From Mucilaginibacter lacusdianchii (GTDB lineage Bacteria; Bacteroidota; Bacteroidia; Sphingobacteriales; Sphingobacteriaceae), in the NCBI RefSeq assembly GCF_009770985.1, contig NZ_WSRW01000001.1, forward strand, positions 186,001-250,000: 64,000 bases of DNA. Reading direction: 5' to 3'. The notes under the pieces were generated by a model. The model was not told the DNA's origin. It saw only the letters and a list, made by a program, of their open reading frames with translations, and searched no databases. The position numbers and the translations under genes are program-made. Positions 18,030-27,408 of this stretch are shown here, one piece after another. Within the stretch, counting starts at the first letter, position 1. Each line of letters begins with the position of its first letter.

Positions 18030-20280
18030 AAATTTAGCTTATTTATTATTTACTGCTACCCTGCTTTCTGCTTGTAGTACTACTAAAGATTTGCCACCAG
18101 GGCAAAAGTTGTACACCGGTGGAGAAGTAAATATTACTGATAAAGACCTATCCAAACGCGAAAAGAGCCTGCTGAAAGCTGACATGCAGGCTTTATTAAG
18201 ACCTGAACCTAACGGCAAAATCGGGCCATTCAGATTTAAATTATGGGTATATCAAAAAACACGGACCACCAAAACCAAAGGATTAAAACACTGGCTAAAC
18301 ACTAAGTTTGGCGAACCGCCAGTATTAGTGAGTGCTGTTGACCTAACCCAAAACAGCACAATTTTGCAAAACCGATTGCAAAACCGCAGTTATTTCCAAG
18401 CGCAGGTGGCGGGTGACACGGTAGGTAAAAAAAAGATAGCTAAAGCAGTTTATACCGTTACTACAGGCCCCTCGTATAAATACCGTAATATCATTTTTCC
18501 TACGGATAAGCAGGTACTAGATACCGCTATTGCCGCAACAGCCTCGGAGTCTATTCTTAAAAAAGGAGATCAGTATAATTTAGATGCGATCAAGAACGAG
18601 CGCATCCGTATTGATGCCCGCTTAAAGGAAAAAGGGTTTTATTACTTTGCACCCGAAAACATTATAGTAAGAATAGATAGTACCATTGCTGGTCATCAGG
18701 TAGATGCTTATGTAAAAGTTAAAGATGACGTGAGTGAACGTGCCCGCCGTGTTTACACCATCAATCAAATTTACGTTTACCCGCGCTACTCGTTGCGTGA
18801 TACAGCTTTGAAACTGGATTCTGCTGAACGTTACCGTTGGTATAACGTGATTGACCCGCGCCGCACAGTACGTCCGTTTGTGTTTAAAAACACCATACTG
18901 TTGCACCCCGGCGAAGTTTATAATCGTACCGACCATAACTATTCATTAAACCGCTTTGTTGAATTAGGTCCGTTTAAGTTTGTCAGAAACCGTTTTGATG
19001 ATGTATCTACAACAGATTCGGCCAAATTAAATGCCTTTTACTTTTTAACACAATATCCACGCAAATCATTATCATTTGACGTACTTGCCCGCACCACCTC
19101 GGCCAATTATAACGGTACCCAGCTAAACATAAACTGGCGTAACCGGAATGCCTTTAAAGGTGCCGAGGCGTTAACGATTACTTTATTTGGTAGCACCGAT
19201 GGCCAGATATCAGGCCAGTTTGGTGGCGGTCATGCCCTATCGCAAGTGGGTATTCAAACCACGCTGTCATGGCCAAGGTTTATTAGTCCGTTCAACTTTA
19301 AGGCTGATAACGCATACATTCCGCGCACTAATCTGTCGGTTGGCTATTCTATTGTAAACCGTAGTGGTTTGTACAATTTGAATTCATTCAACGGTTCATT
19401 CGGTTATCAGTGGAAACAAAGCGTACATAAATCGCACGAGCTGAACTTGATTAACGTAACTTATGTTAAACCGGCAAGTGTAGACACTGCTTACACCAAC
19501 AACATTATTGTAACCCGTAACCCTACGTTAAAACACGTAATTGATCCGCAATTTACCATTGGCCCAAGCTACGGCTACACATATACCAATACTACCGAAA
19601 CGTATCGTACCAATACCTTTTATTACAATGGCCGGGTTAGTTTATCTGGCACATTAACCGGTTTATTAATGGGTGCCGATACTTTGGGTGGCAATCCTAA
19701 AAAGCTGTTCGGATCTTATTTTAATCAGTATGTGAAGCTGGAAAACGAAATACGCTTTTTTCATAAAGTTGGCCTTAAAAGCCAAATTGCAGCCAAGCTG
19801 ATTGCCAGCGCAGGTTTGCCATACGGTAACTCCAGTATTTTACCTTATAGCCAGCAATTCTTTATTGGCGGTGCAAATAGTTTAAGAGGTTTCAGAGCAA
19901 GGTCTATCGGTCCGGGTGTTGTAGATCCATCGCAGTACATTAACACCGAAGGTGGTTTTATTGCCGACCAGTCAGGTGATATTAAGTTGGAAGCCAGTTT
20001 GGAATACCGTCCGCACCTGTTCAGCATTGTATATGGTGCTTTGTTTGCCGATGCTGGTAACATCTGGAATGCCAAGGGTCATCAGCCCGGCGGCACTTTC
20101 GGTCCTAACTTTTTAAGCCAGTTGGCGGCCGACGTAGGTTTTGGTTTACGTTTTGATGCCAGTGTGCTGGTGTTACGTACCGATTTTGGTTTCCCTGTTC
20201 TAAAGCCATTTAAACCAATCAATTCAAATGTCAATTACGACAAAATGGTGTTTAACTTAGCCATAGGTTATCCTTTCTAA
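18022..20280 (+). CDS. tamL: TamL: lipoprotein BamA/TamA-family outer-membrane protein
   Basis: A 752-residue outer-membrane protein of the Omp85 family. It has a lipoprotein signal with lipobox LLSAC and lipidation at C18, unlike proteobacterial TamA. POTRA-like domains cover about residues 25-330. The surface-antigen beta barrel covers about 370-752 and includes the FIGGANSLRGFRARSIGPG loop that carries the conserved RGF motif. The C-terminus ends in aromatic-rich NLAIGYPF. In Bacteroidota such lipidated TamA homologues next to TamB are called TamL and are thought to work with TamB in outer-membrane assembly or lipid transport. It overlaps tamB by 8 bases and is followed by a strong terminator. 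Confidence 0.92.
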   Translation: MTKNLAYLLFTATLLSACSTTKDLPPGQKLYTGGEVNITDKDLSKREKSLLKADMQALLRPEPNGKIGPFRFKLWVYQKTRTTKTKGLKHWLNTKFGEPPVLVSAVDLTQNSTILQNRLQNRSYFQAQVAGDTVGKKKIAKAVYTVTTGPSYKYRNIIFPTDKQVLDTAIAATASESILKKGDQYNLDAIKNERIRIDARLKEKGFYYFAPENIIVRIDSTIAGHQVDAYVKVKDDVSERARRVYTINQIYVYPRYSLRDTALKLDSAERYRWYNVIDPRRTVRPFVFKNTILLHPGEVYNRTDHNYSLNRFVELGPFKFVRNRFDDVSTTDSAKLNAFYFLTQYPRKSLSFDVLARTTSANYNGTQLNINWRNRNAFKGAEALTITLFGSTDGQISGQFGGGHALSQVGIQTTLSWPRFISPFNFKADNAYIPRTNLSVGYSIVNRSGLYNLNSFNGSFGYQWKQSVHKSHELNLINVTYVKPASVDTAYTNNIIVTRNPTLKHVIDPQFTIGPSYGYTYTNTTETYRTNTFYYNGRVSLSGTLTGLLMGADTLGGNPKKLFGSYFNQYVKLENEIRFFHKVGLKSQIAAKLIASAGLPYGNSSILPYSQQFFIGGANSLRGFRARSIGPGVVDPSQYINTEGGFIADQSGDIKLEASLEYRPHLFSIVYGALFADAGNIWNAKGHQPGGTFGPNFLSQLAADVGFGLRFDASVLVLRTDFGFPVLKPFKPINSNVNYDKMVFNLAIGYPF

Positions 20281-20281
20281 T

Positions 20282-20313
20282 AAAAAGCCCTCTTTCATCA
20301 AGAGGGCTTTTTG
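20282..20313 (+). terminator. Terminator of tamB-tamL
   Basis: AAAAAGCCCTCTT (20282-20294) and AAGAGGGCTTTTT (20300-20312) form a perfect 13-bp stem with the loop TCATC. It starts 2 bases after the tamL stop. The T run makes it a strong rho-independent terminator for this two-gene operon. Confidence 0.95.
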
Positions 20314-20374
20314 TTTACAATCATTTTTCCTTCTAAAGGATTCGATGCTGTTTTGCTACCTTTACCGGCATAGC

Positions 20375-20806
20375 ATGAAAATCAACATACCACTACAAAT
20401 TATTGATCTGCACGACGATGGCTTTCACCTTTTGGTGGATGTTAAAGTTGGCAAAAAAACATACAAAGTGGTATTAGATACCGGTGCTTCCAAAACGGTA
20501 TTTGACCAGCACATGTTGCTACAGGCTAATGATGAGATCGATATTCAATCTACCGAAAAATTATCGGCCGGGCTGGGTACCACTACCATGCAATCTTATA
20601 CGGCTATTATCCCGGAATTAAAAATCGGCAAACTTAAACTTCCCCATTTTGAAGTTGCCGTATTAGATCTATCAACCATTAATGATGCATATGCTCAATT
20701 AAACCACCCGCAAGTATTGGGCGTTTTGGGTGGCGATATCTTAATGCAATATGAGGCTATAATTCATTATGGCAAACGCAAGTTACAACTTATAAAAGCC
20801 GAGTAA
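20375..20806 (+). CDS. Retropepsin-like aspartic protease
   Basis: A 143-residue single-domain protein of the retropepsin-like aspartic protease group. The active-site motif VVLDTGASKTVF places the catalytic aspartate at D35, and a flap and LGVLGGDIL hydrophobic motif follow near residues 116-124. One catalytic aspartate per chain implies a homodimer, as in retroviral proteases. There is no signal peptide, so it should be cytoplasmic. I prefer ATG 20375 (MKINIPLQ). The ATG at 20345 would add ten residues, and a TACCTTTA box at about 20357-20364 falls inside that extension. Targets are unknown. It stands alone between terminators and the T9SS cassette. Confidence 0.85.
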   Translation: MKINIPLQIIDLHDDGFHLLVDVKVGKKTYKVVLDTGASKTVFDQHMLLQANDEIDIQSTEKLSAGLGTTTMQSYTAIIPELKIGKLKLPHFEVAVLDLSTINDAYAQLNHPQVLGVLGGDILMQYEAIIHYGKRKLQLIKAE

Positions 20807-21043
20807 CTTTTCTATCTAATCTTCAAAAAACATACTAGCGCAAATTTTAAGTATAACTATTAGTTTACAAGCTTCGTAAAACGGCTTTAAAGTGATTTAA
20901 AAAATTTCAACAGCAGCTCGCCGGCATATAACCATGAGCTCAGTTTTGACAGGGTTTCTGATTTCGGTCTGTATCTGCGTACATGATATGGTGCTAAGAT
21001 TCTGATTGATTACTATCCTGCCACAAGCCGTCACGATTTTAAT

Positions 21044-23686
21044 ATGTATAAGAAACTTGTACCTTGTCTTTTACTCTTGTTTGCCTATTGGGGTTCGCCA
21101 TTACCTGCGTTATCCAATACGGTTAAGGTAAACGTCCAGCGAAAGCGTGTCGGTTATTACACTTTACAACACTCAGTATTATCTCATTACAAACCAAGTT
21201 TTCTTAGTAATCTAAACAATTTACTTTTCACTACGCCAACGCGTTTATCTATTGCAGCACAACCTATTACAATTTGTTCCGGTGCTTCAATTCTTATACA
21301 GGGTGACGCGCAAACCATTCCGCCAGACAGTTACTCTTGGGAAATGCTGCAAGGCAACACCTGGGTTAATGCACCTGGTATCAACACTAATGCCGATTAT
21401 CAGCCATCATTGTTAATTAATAACACCAGTACAGATGTTATTTACAACATCCGTCGTAAAATAACCAATGGGGCTGTATCTGGCTATGACTCGTATTATG
21501 ATGTAACAGTACAAGCATCATCGCCCATTTTTAACAATGTGCTTACACCACCGGCGGTAAACAGCTTTTGTTCAACCGGTACCGCAACAACTATTACGGG
21601 CAGCACGCCAACCGGTGGCAGTGGTAATTACAGTTATCAATGGCAAAGCTCAACCGATAACGCAATGTTCAACAACATTACTGGTGCTACTAATCGTGAT
21701 TTTGCTGTACCTGCATTAAGTACTACAACCTATTACCGCCGTGTGGTAACAGCCGGCAGTTGCGTAACGCCGGCACCCAGTAACGCTGTAGCCATTGTAA
21801 TACAATCAGCACTAGCCAACAATACCCTTACGGCACCTGCCATTACAACATTTTGCTTAAGTGGTGATCCGGACGCTATCACCGGTAGTCCCCCTACTGG
21901 TGGTAGTGGCAATTACAGTTATCAATGGCAAATCTCAACCGACAATACGAATTTTACAAATATTGCAGGAGCTTCCACCGAAAGCTATGACCCGCCGGTT
22001 ATCAGCACCAACACTTACTATCGCCGAATGGTAACGTCGGGTAGTTGCACTACACCACTGATAAGCAATGCCATAATGTTTACGGTGCTAAATACAATCG
22101 CTAATAACAGCATCAATGCTCCGGCTACAACTACGTTTTGCGTTAACGGTGATGCCGCCGTTTTGATAGGTAACACGCCAACAGGTGGCAACAATACTTA
22201 TGCTTACCAGTGGCAACGTTCAACCAACAATAGTACATTTACCGATATTGCCAGCGCTACGGCAAAAGATTATGACCCACCAGTTGCCGCAGTTACTACA
22301 TACTACCGCCGCACGGTAACATCAGGGCAATGCAGCATACCATTAGTGAGTAATGTGGTTACCATTACTATATCTGCCTTAACTGCTACACCAGTACCCA
22401 CACAATCTGCGGTATCGGTTTGCTCGGGCAATGCCGCAACACTATCCGTTCAGGCACAAACAGGTTTAACTTATAACTGGTACGACTCGCCAGCACGCAC
22501 CACTTTGCTTTACACCGGTAGTACATATGTCACATCACCTATCACTGCCAGCCGCGTGTTTTATGTAGAAAGCTCGAACGGCACATGTAGCAGTACAGTT
22601 ACCGCCGCTATACAAGTGAATATAACACCGCCACCATCGGCACCAGCGGTGTTGACAAATGAGGCTACAACCTGCAGTTCAACCAGCGCTGTGTTAACCG
22701 TATCTAATCCGCAAACTGGACTTATTTATACTTGGTATGGAAGCGCCACCGGAGGCCCTGCCTTAGGAACCGGCATAACTTTTAACACGCCAGCACTTAC
22801 ATCAAATACTACCTACTATGTTGAAGCAGCCAATGCCGGCGGCTGTACATCGGCAGCCCGAACATCTGTTAACGTAACAGTGGTACCATTGCCACAAGTT
22901 ACCGTACAGGGTACGTTAATTTGTCCGGGTAATAGTGCCACTTTACAGGCAACCGCTAATATACCTAATGCTACTATCAACTGGTATGCTGCAGCAACAG
23001 GCGGCAGCCCGCTGGCTACCGGCGCTACGTTTACCACATCAGCGTTAAATGCTGTCAAAATTTATTATATAGAAGTGATTAATAACGCAACTAGTTGCGT
23101 ATCAACGTCAAGGCAAACCGTACAAGTACAATTAATACAGCCTCTGGCTACGCCGTTTGTATCGGTAGCTGCTACTACCAGCAATAGTATAACGTTTAAA
23201 TGGGATGTTATAAGCGGCGCAACAGGCTACCTGGTAAGTATTAACAATGGCCAGACTTATACAGACCCTAGTTCGGGCAGCAACGGATTAACTCATACCA
23301 TTACCGGCTTAACAGAAAATCAAACGGCAACCATATTAGTGAGAGCGCTGGGCACAACCGCTTGCGAGCAGAGCAACAGCGGTTCGGCAACTGCACAAGC
23401 CATCAGCCAAACCGACGAGATTTATATAGCCAACGCCTTCACCCCTAACGGCGACGGTAAAAACGACATTATACAAGTACACAGCCCAAGCATTAAAAGC
23501 ATGACTTTTTATGTATACAGCCAGTGGGGCGAATTACTGTTTACCTCAACCAACCCTAATACTGGTTGGGATGGCAGTTACAAAGGTATTAAAGAACCGG
23601 TAGGCGTATATATTTATTACTTGAAGGCGGTGATGAATAATGGGCACGAAGTGAACAAAAAAGGAACCATTACTTTATTGCGTTGA
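21044..23686 (+). CDS. Secreted multidomain surface protein with type B T9SS sorting domain
   Basis: An 880-residue exported protein. The signal peptide is about residues 1-24 (LVPCLLLLFAYWGSPLPALS). Three exact-length 95-residue Ig-like repeats begin at residues 164, 259 and 354. Two or three further Ig-like modules of about 80 residues follow (each with a Cys pair and a W-Y core), then a fibronectin type III-like module near 700-785. The C-terminus from about 793 carries NAFTPNGDGKND, the gliding-motility-associated or type B type IX sorting domain. It is therefore predicted to cross the outer membrane through T9SS and be surface-attached or released, probably as an adhesin. The PorP/SprF-like gene starts within its stop codon. 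Confidence 0.9.
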   Translation: MYKKLVPCLLLLFAYWGSPLPALSNTVKVNVQRKRVGYYTLQHSVLSHYKPSFLSNLNNLLFTTPTRLSIAAQPITICSGASILIQGDAQTIPPDSYSWEMLQGNTWVNAPGINTNADYQPSLLINNTSTDVIYNIRRKITNGAVSGYDSYYDVTVQASSPIFNNVLTPPAVNSFCSTGTATTITGSTPTGGSGNYSYQWQSSTDNAMFNNITGATNRDFAVPALSTTTYYRRVVTAGSCVTPAPSNAVAIVIQSALANNTLTAPAITTFCLSGDPDAITGSPPTGGSGNYSYQWQISTDNTNFTNIAGASTESYDPPVISTNTYYRRMVTSGSCTTPLISNAIMFTVLNTIANNSINAPATTTFCVNGDAAVLIGNTPTGGNNTYAYQWQRSTNNSTFTDIASATAKDYDPPVAAVTTYYRRTVTSGQCSIPLVSNVVTITISALTATPVPTQSAVSVCSGNAATLSVQAQTGLTYNWYDSPARTTLLYTGSTYVTSPITASRVFYVESSNGTCSSTVTAAIQVNITPPPSAPAVLTNEATTCSSTSAVLTVSNPQTGLIYTWYGSATGGPALGTGITFNTPALTSNTTYYVEAANAGGCTSAARTSVNVTVVPLPQVTVQGTLICPGNSATLQATANIPNATINWYAAATGGSPLATGATFTTSALNAVKIYYIEVINNATSCVSTSRQTVQVQLIQPLATPFVSVAATTSNSITFKWDVISGATGYLVSINNGQTYTDPSSGSNGLTHTITGLTENQTATILVRALGTTACEQSNSGSATAQAISQTDEIYIANAFTPNGDGKNDIIQVHSPSIKSMTFYVYSQWGELLFTSTNPNTGWDGSYKGIKEPVGVYIYYLKAVMNNGHEVNKKGTITLLR
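21533..22381 (+). repeat. Three 285-bp in-frame repeats encoding Ig-like domains
   Basis: Three consecutive units of about 285 bp encode 95-residue Ig-like modules, each starting NN-(V/T/S)-(L/I)-x-(P/A)-(P/A) and containing TPTGG-type turns, YxYQWQ and YYRR. Units 1 and 2 share nearly identical DNA around AATTACAGTTATCAATGGCA. Recombination between units could change the number of domains. Confidence 0.8.
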
Positions 23687-24681
23687 AAAAATTAGTATCG
23701 ATCCAAATTTTATTGCTGATGCTGGTTTGTGTAAGCCGGGTAAATGCACAAATTGACCCTCACTTTTCCCAGTATTATGCTTATCCGCTATGGCTTAACC
23801 CGGCCCTCACCGGTATTGTTGACGGTGATTTTAGACTAACCGGAAACTTTAAAGATCAATGGACAGGCGTGGGCAAAGGATACCGCACGGCAGCCGTTTC
23901 GGGCGATTTTAGGACTACCGATAAATTAGCACTGGGCTTTAACGCCATTAACCAGGCAGCCGGCACAGCAGGTTATAATTATTTCGCCGCTTATGGTTCA
24001 TTCGGCTATCAAATCGCTTTATCCAGCAGCGGATATCACCGGCTAAATTTTGGATTACAGGCAGGTGTAATTAACCGCAGCTTTAGTGCCAACCAGTTGC
24101 AGTTTGACAATCAATACAATCCGGGAGTGGGCTATGACCCTACCATGCCTAGCTTCGAGACTTTTTCGAGCACCAGCGCCACGGTTTTTGATGCCAGTGC
24201 CGGTGTATTTTATTACGATGGTACACCTTCCAACACCGTAAACGTGTTTGCTGGTGCCAGTGCGGCCCACTTAGCGCCGGCTAAAGATCCGTTCGCTACA
24301 GATGGCTTGAACAGCCGTATCCCTGTCAGGCTAACGGCACACGCCGGTTTACGTATCCGTGCAGCCGACTTTTTAGACGTTACGCCACATGCAGTTTATA
24401 TTCGCCAAAGCCGAAACCAGATCCGTGCTGCAGGTATGAACTTGGAGTTTAAGCTACAACAGGAATACAGCCTTATTTTGGGTGGCATGTATCGTTTAAA
24501 CGATGCTGCCGTAGGCAATGCAGGCTTTCACCTTAGAAACTTTTTGATTGGTGTAAGTTACGATTACAGTACATCACCACTTAAAACCATTGTCAATCAG
24601 CAGGGCGTGTATGAACTTTCGGTGAGTTACATTTTCAAACATCGTTTATCCAGCCGCGAACCGGTTTGCCCCAGGCTTTAA
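23683..24681 (+). CDS. PorP/SprF family T9SS outer-membrane protein
   Basis: A 332-residue PorP/SprF family protein. It has a signal peptide (about residues 1-22, SIQILLLMLVCVSRVNA), then IDPHFSQYYAYPLWLNPALTG, the family signature, and an outer-membrane beta-barrel. Family members help T9SS export particular partner proteins, usually the adhesin encoded just upstream. The start is a TTG that overlaps the stop of the adhesin gene (TTGA), so translation is coupled. No ATG is close enough to preserve the signal peptide. The pairing with a type B sorted protein supports a dedicated helper role, as known for SprF with SprB. Confidence 0.9.
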   Translation: MKKLVSIQILLLMLVCVSRVNAQIDPHFSQYYAYPLWLNPALTGIVDGDFRLTGNFKDQWTGVGKGYRTAAVSGDFRTTDKLALGFNAINQAAGTAGYNYFAAYGSFGYQIALSSSGYHRLNFGLQAGVINRSFSANQLQFDNQYNPGVGYDPTMPSFETFSSTSATVFDASAGVFYYDGTPSNTVNVFAGASAAHLAPAKDPFATDGLNSRIPVRLTAHAGLRIRAADFLDVTPHAVYIRQSRNQIRAAGMNLEFKLQQEYSLILGGMYRLNDAAVGNAGFHLRNFLIGVSYDYSTSPLKTIVNQQGVYELSVSYIFKHRLSSREPVCPRL

Positions 24682-24690
24682 TGTTATTGT

Positions 24691-26661
24691 ATGAAAAAAC
24701 TCTTTTGCATTCTTACTTTTTTCATCGCCACAGCAGCTTTAGCCCAAAACAAAGCTTTTAAGGAACGGGCCGATAAAGCGTTTATTAGTAAGGATTATGT
24801 AACGGCCGCTTACTATTACGAAAAAGCACTGCAAAATAATACCACTACTAAAGAAGGTACGGTTCCTTATTTTTCGGTACGCAACAGTAAGCGCCCTAAA
24901 CAAACATTGGTTACAGAAATTGACTACAAACTAGCCGAATCGTACCGCCTGTATCAAAACTTTATTGCAGCTGAGGACCATTATCGTAAGGTGGTTGATA
25001 AAAACGACACTGCTTATCCCCTCGCCCGGCTGTGGTATGCTGTATGCTTGCGGGCTAATAATCACCTGGATGATGCCATTAACCAATTACAACTGTTTTT
25101 AACAGCGAATCAGAATAATAAAATCAATGCTGATTTAGGCAAAAAAGAACTGAATAACTGTTTGTTTGCTAAAGATCAGTTGAAAAAACCGGCTCATGCC
25201 AAAGCCCTCAAAATGGCTAGCACGTTAAACGCAGATGCCGCCGACTTTGCACTGACTATTAACAATGGCAGATTCTGGTTTACATCGTCGCGTACGGGCG
25301 AAGGGAATGAAAAGCGATTGAATGATATTTATATCACCGTTAAGGATAGCTCCGGTGTTGCATCCGCTTCGGCAACGGCTGTTGACTTAAAGCTGATGTA
25401 TAAATTGGCGTATCACTACGGCACACCATCGCTGGAAGCGTCCGGCAAAAGGGTTTACCTCACAATCTGGTACATGGAAAATGGTAAAGTTGTAAGCGCT
25501 ATTTATCTGAGCCGCTTTGTCAGCAACCGCTGGACCATTCCGCAGAAGTTGAACAGCTTTGTGAATGCCGACCGCTATAACGCTATGCAACCCCATGTTA
25601 CAGCCGATGGCAAGCGTTTATATTTTGTATCTGATAGGCCAGGCAGTTATGGCGGTACCGATATATGGATGAGTGATTTGGATATTGAAGGCAACCCGAC
25701 CAACACTGTTAATTTGGGAAATATTGTTAATTCGACTGAGGATGAGCAATCGCCTTACTACAACGAGCGTACACATAAATTGTATTACAGCTCAAAAGGC
25801 TTTGTTGGTATGGGCGATTTTGATTTGTTTGAAAGCGAAAATACCGGTGCCCTGTGGAGTGCTCCTAAAAACTTGGGCTTCCCTTACAATTCTACCAAAG
25901 CCGATTTGTATTATTACCCTGATGATAAAGAGGAAAATCTAGTTTACATCAGTTCAGACCGTGAATCGGAATGTTGCTTAAGCTTATTTAAGGTTAAATA
26001 TACACCACCCGTACCTGGCATAGTACTGGCAGGCTTGGTGTTAGATTGCGCCACCAATACACCTCTGCCCAATGCGGTTGTTGTTCTGGTAGACGCCAAA
26101 ACCAAAAAAACTTTTGATGCCGTAAATACTTCGGTAAATGGCAAATACGAATTCAGCTACCCGGCCGATCAGTCTTTCGTGTTGCGGATAGAGAAGCCAG
26201 GCTATTTTACCAAAGTGCTGACCGTACCTAAAGCCAGCGGCTTAAAAAAAGACACCTTATTTAACCCGGCAATTTGCCAGCAGCAATATGAGATTGACAA
26301 ACCGGTAGTGATCAACAATATCTTGTACGATTTCAACAAAGCTATCCTAAAGCCACAGGCTAAATCAGTACTGGATGAGCTGGTAATTATCCTGACAGAT
26401 AACCCTAAAATCAAAGTAGAGCTCAGCTCCCATACCGACTCTTTTGGTCCTGATTGGTCTAACAACCGCTTGTCGCAACAACGGGCTCAGGCTTGTGTGG
26501 ATTATATACTGTCTAAAGGCATCGATCCGTCCCGTATCACGGCCAAAGGTTATGGCGAATCACGCCCGCGGGTACCTAACAGTTTCCCGGATGGCACGGA
26601 TAATCCTGCCGGTCGCCGTCAAAACCGTCGTACAGAGTTTAAGGTGCTAAGTGATGAATAG
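24691..26661 (+). CDS. PorE-like OmpA family protein (TPR, PD40 propeller, CRD, OmpA)
   Basis: A 656-residue exported envelope protein. The signal peptide ends near residue 19 (ATAALA-QNK). TPR-like helices lie at about 20-150, a PD40/WD40-like propeller at about 180-435 (for example YFVSDRPGSYGGTDIWMSDL), a carboxypeptidase-regulatory-like domain at 443-530, and an OmpA C-terminal peptidoglycan-binding domain at about 540-652 (HTDSFGPDWSNNRLSQQRA). The order matches PorE of the type IX secretion system. Unlike lipidated PorE I see no lipobox at the cleavage site. It begins 9 bases after the PorP/SprF gene and probably anchors this secretion unit to the cell wall. It may be a paralogue and not the core PorE. 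Confidence 0.88.
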   Translation: MKKLFCILTFFIATAALAQNKAFKERADKAFISKDYVTAAYYYEKALQNNTTTKEGTVPYFSVRNSKRPKQTLVTEIDYKLAESYRLYQNFIAAEDHYRKVVDKNDTAYPLARLWYAVCLRANNHLDDAINQLQLFLTANQNNKINADLGKKELNNCLFAKDQLKKPAHAKALKMASTLNADAADFALTINNGRFWFTSSRTGEGNEKRLNDIYITVKDSSGVASASATAVDLKLMYKLAYHYGTPSLEASGKRVYLTIWYMENGKVVSAIYLSRFVSNRWTIPQKLNSFVNADRYNAMQPHVTADGKRLYFVSDRPGSYGGTDIWMSDLDIEGNPTNTVNLGNIVNSTEDEQSPYYNERTHKLYYSSKGFVGMGDFDLFESENTGALWSAPKNLGFPYNSTKADLYYYPDDKEENLVYISSDRESECCLSLFKVKYTPPVPGIVLAGLVLDCATNTPLPNAVVVLVDAKTKKTFDAVNTSVNGKYEFSYPADQSFVLRIEKPGYFTKVLTVPKASGLKKDTLFNPAICQQQYEIDKPVVINNILYDFNKAILKPQAKSVLDELVIILTDNPKIKVELSSHTDSFGPDWSNNRLSQQRAQACVDYILSKGIDPSRITAKGYGESRPRVPNSFPDGTDNPAGRRQNRRTEFKVLSDE

Positions 26662-26710
26662 GGTTTATTTGCAGTGCGTTGGGTTGTGCTATTATTGTTT
26701 AGTTAGTGTA

Positions 26711-27359
26711 TTTTGAACTTCCTTCAGTGATTATTCACTTTATGCAGTCTGCTCATTGCCGCAGAGGCTATTTCTTTTGTCATAGCCACAAAAGAAAAAG
26801 GCCTAGCTCTCGCGATCCCCTGTCTGCTCACATACCCTACGCGGGCCAGGGCGCGATAGCGGGCCTCTGCGCTCTTTTTGTCTGAACCGGAATTATTAGA
26901 ATTAAGGAATTGAAAGAACTTCATTCTCTTTCAACTTTTTATCCAGCTTTGTCATGGCGAGCGCTAGCGTGGCCACCTCGTTCTTTGTGAAGTTTATAGC
27001 TTGTCCTTTGACGGGATTGCTTCGTTCCTCGCAATGACAAGATGAGATCAAAGCTTCTTACTCTCTCTGACTGTTCGTCATCTCCTAGCTTCTGGGCGAA
27101 AGCAGGGCAGCACATGTTGGGCATGTGCGCAAAGGCACGGGCATTTTAGCTTTTGCTGAAGCGCAGTCCATGTGCGGCTAACAAGGGCAAAAGATAAACA
27201 GCCGTGGTGCAGCCCGGCTTTGCAGCACTGGGCCATGTGGCAAAAGAAGCATTGGAGAGGACTAGGCCTTTTGCTTACTTTGTGGCTATGACAGAGTAAG
27301 TAGACCCTGCGGCAATGAGCAGACGAAGTGAGTTTAATAGCACTGAAGGAAGTTCAAAA
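26711..27359. repeat. 649-bp composite element with about 97-bp imperfect terminal inverted repeats
   Basis: Left arm 26711-26806 and right arm 27262-27359 are inverted copies. The outer 19 bases are identical (TTTTGAACTTCCTTCAGTG, 26711-26729 against 27341-27359), as is GTCTGCTCATTGCCGCAG (26747-26764 against 27307-27324). TGTCATAGCCACAAA and AAAAGGCCTAG blocks follow with small gaps. Interior sequences differ between the two halves and are GC-richer than the flanks. A second palindromic repeat is nested at 26950-27040. No transposase or credible protein is encoded, and no target-site duplication is visible. Candidate explanations are a non-autonomous mobile element or two copies of a dispersed repeat in head-to-head orientation. 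Confidence 0.8.
26950..27040. repeat. REP-like palindrome, copy 1 (nested)
   Basis: The left arm (26950-26978) starts GTCATGGCGAGCGCTAGCGT and the right arm (27012-27040) ends CCTCGCAATGACAAG. They are imperfect inverted copies around a spacer containing TTCTTTGTGAAG. The same family recurs at 40226-40313, with matching ends GTCATTG and core GTGGC. Confidence 0.75.
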
Positions 27360-27408
27360 CGCACAAACAAACATATGAAGCACTAAGCAACTACTAACTA
27401 TCAATATT

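Noticed and set aside
26939..27124. Small protein on the minus strand inside the inverted-repeat element
   Set aside because: It runs across the palindrome, has low-complexity basic composition and no start context, so it is most likely a spurious frame in repetitive DNA.
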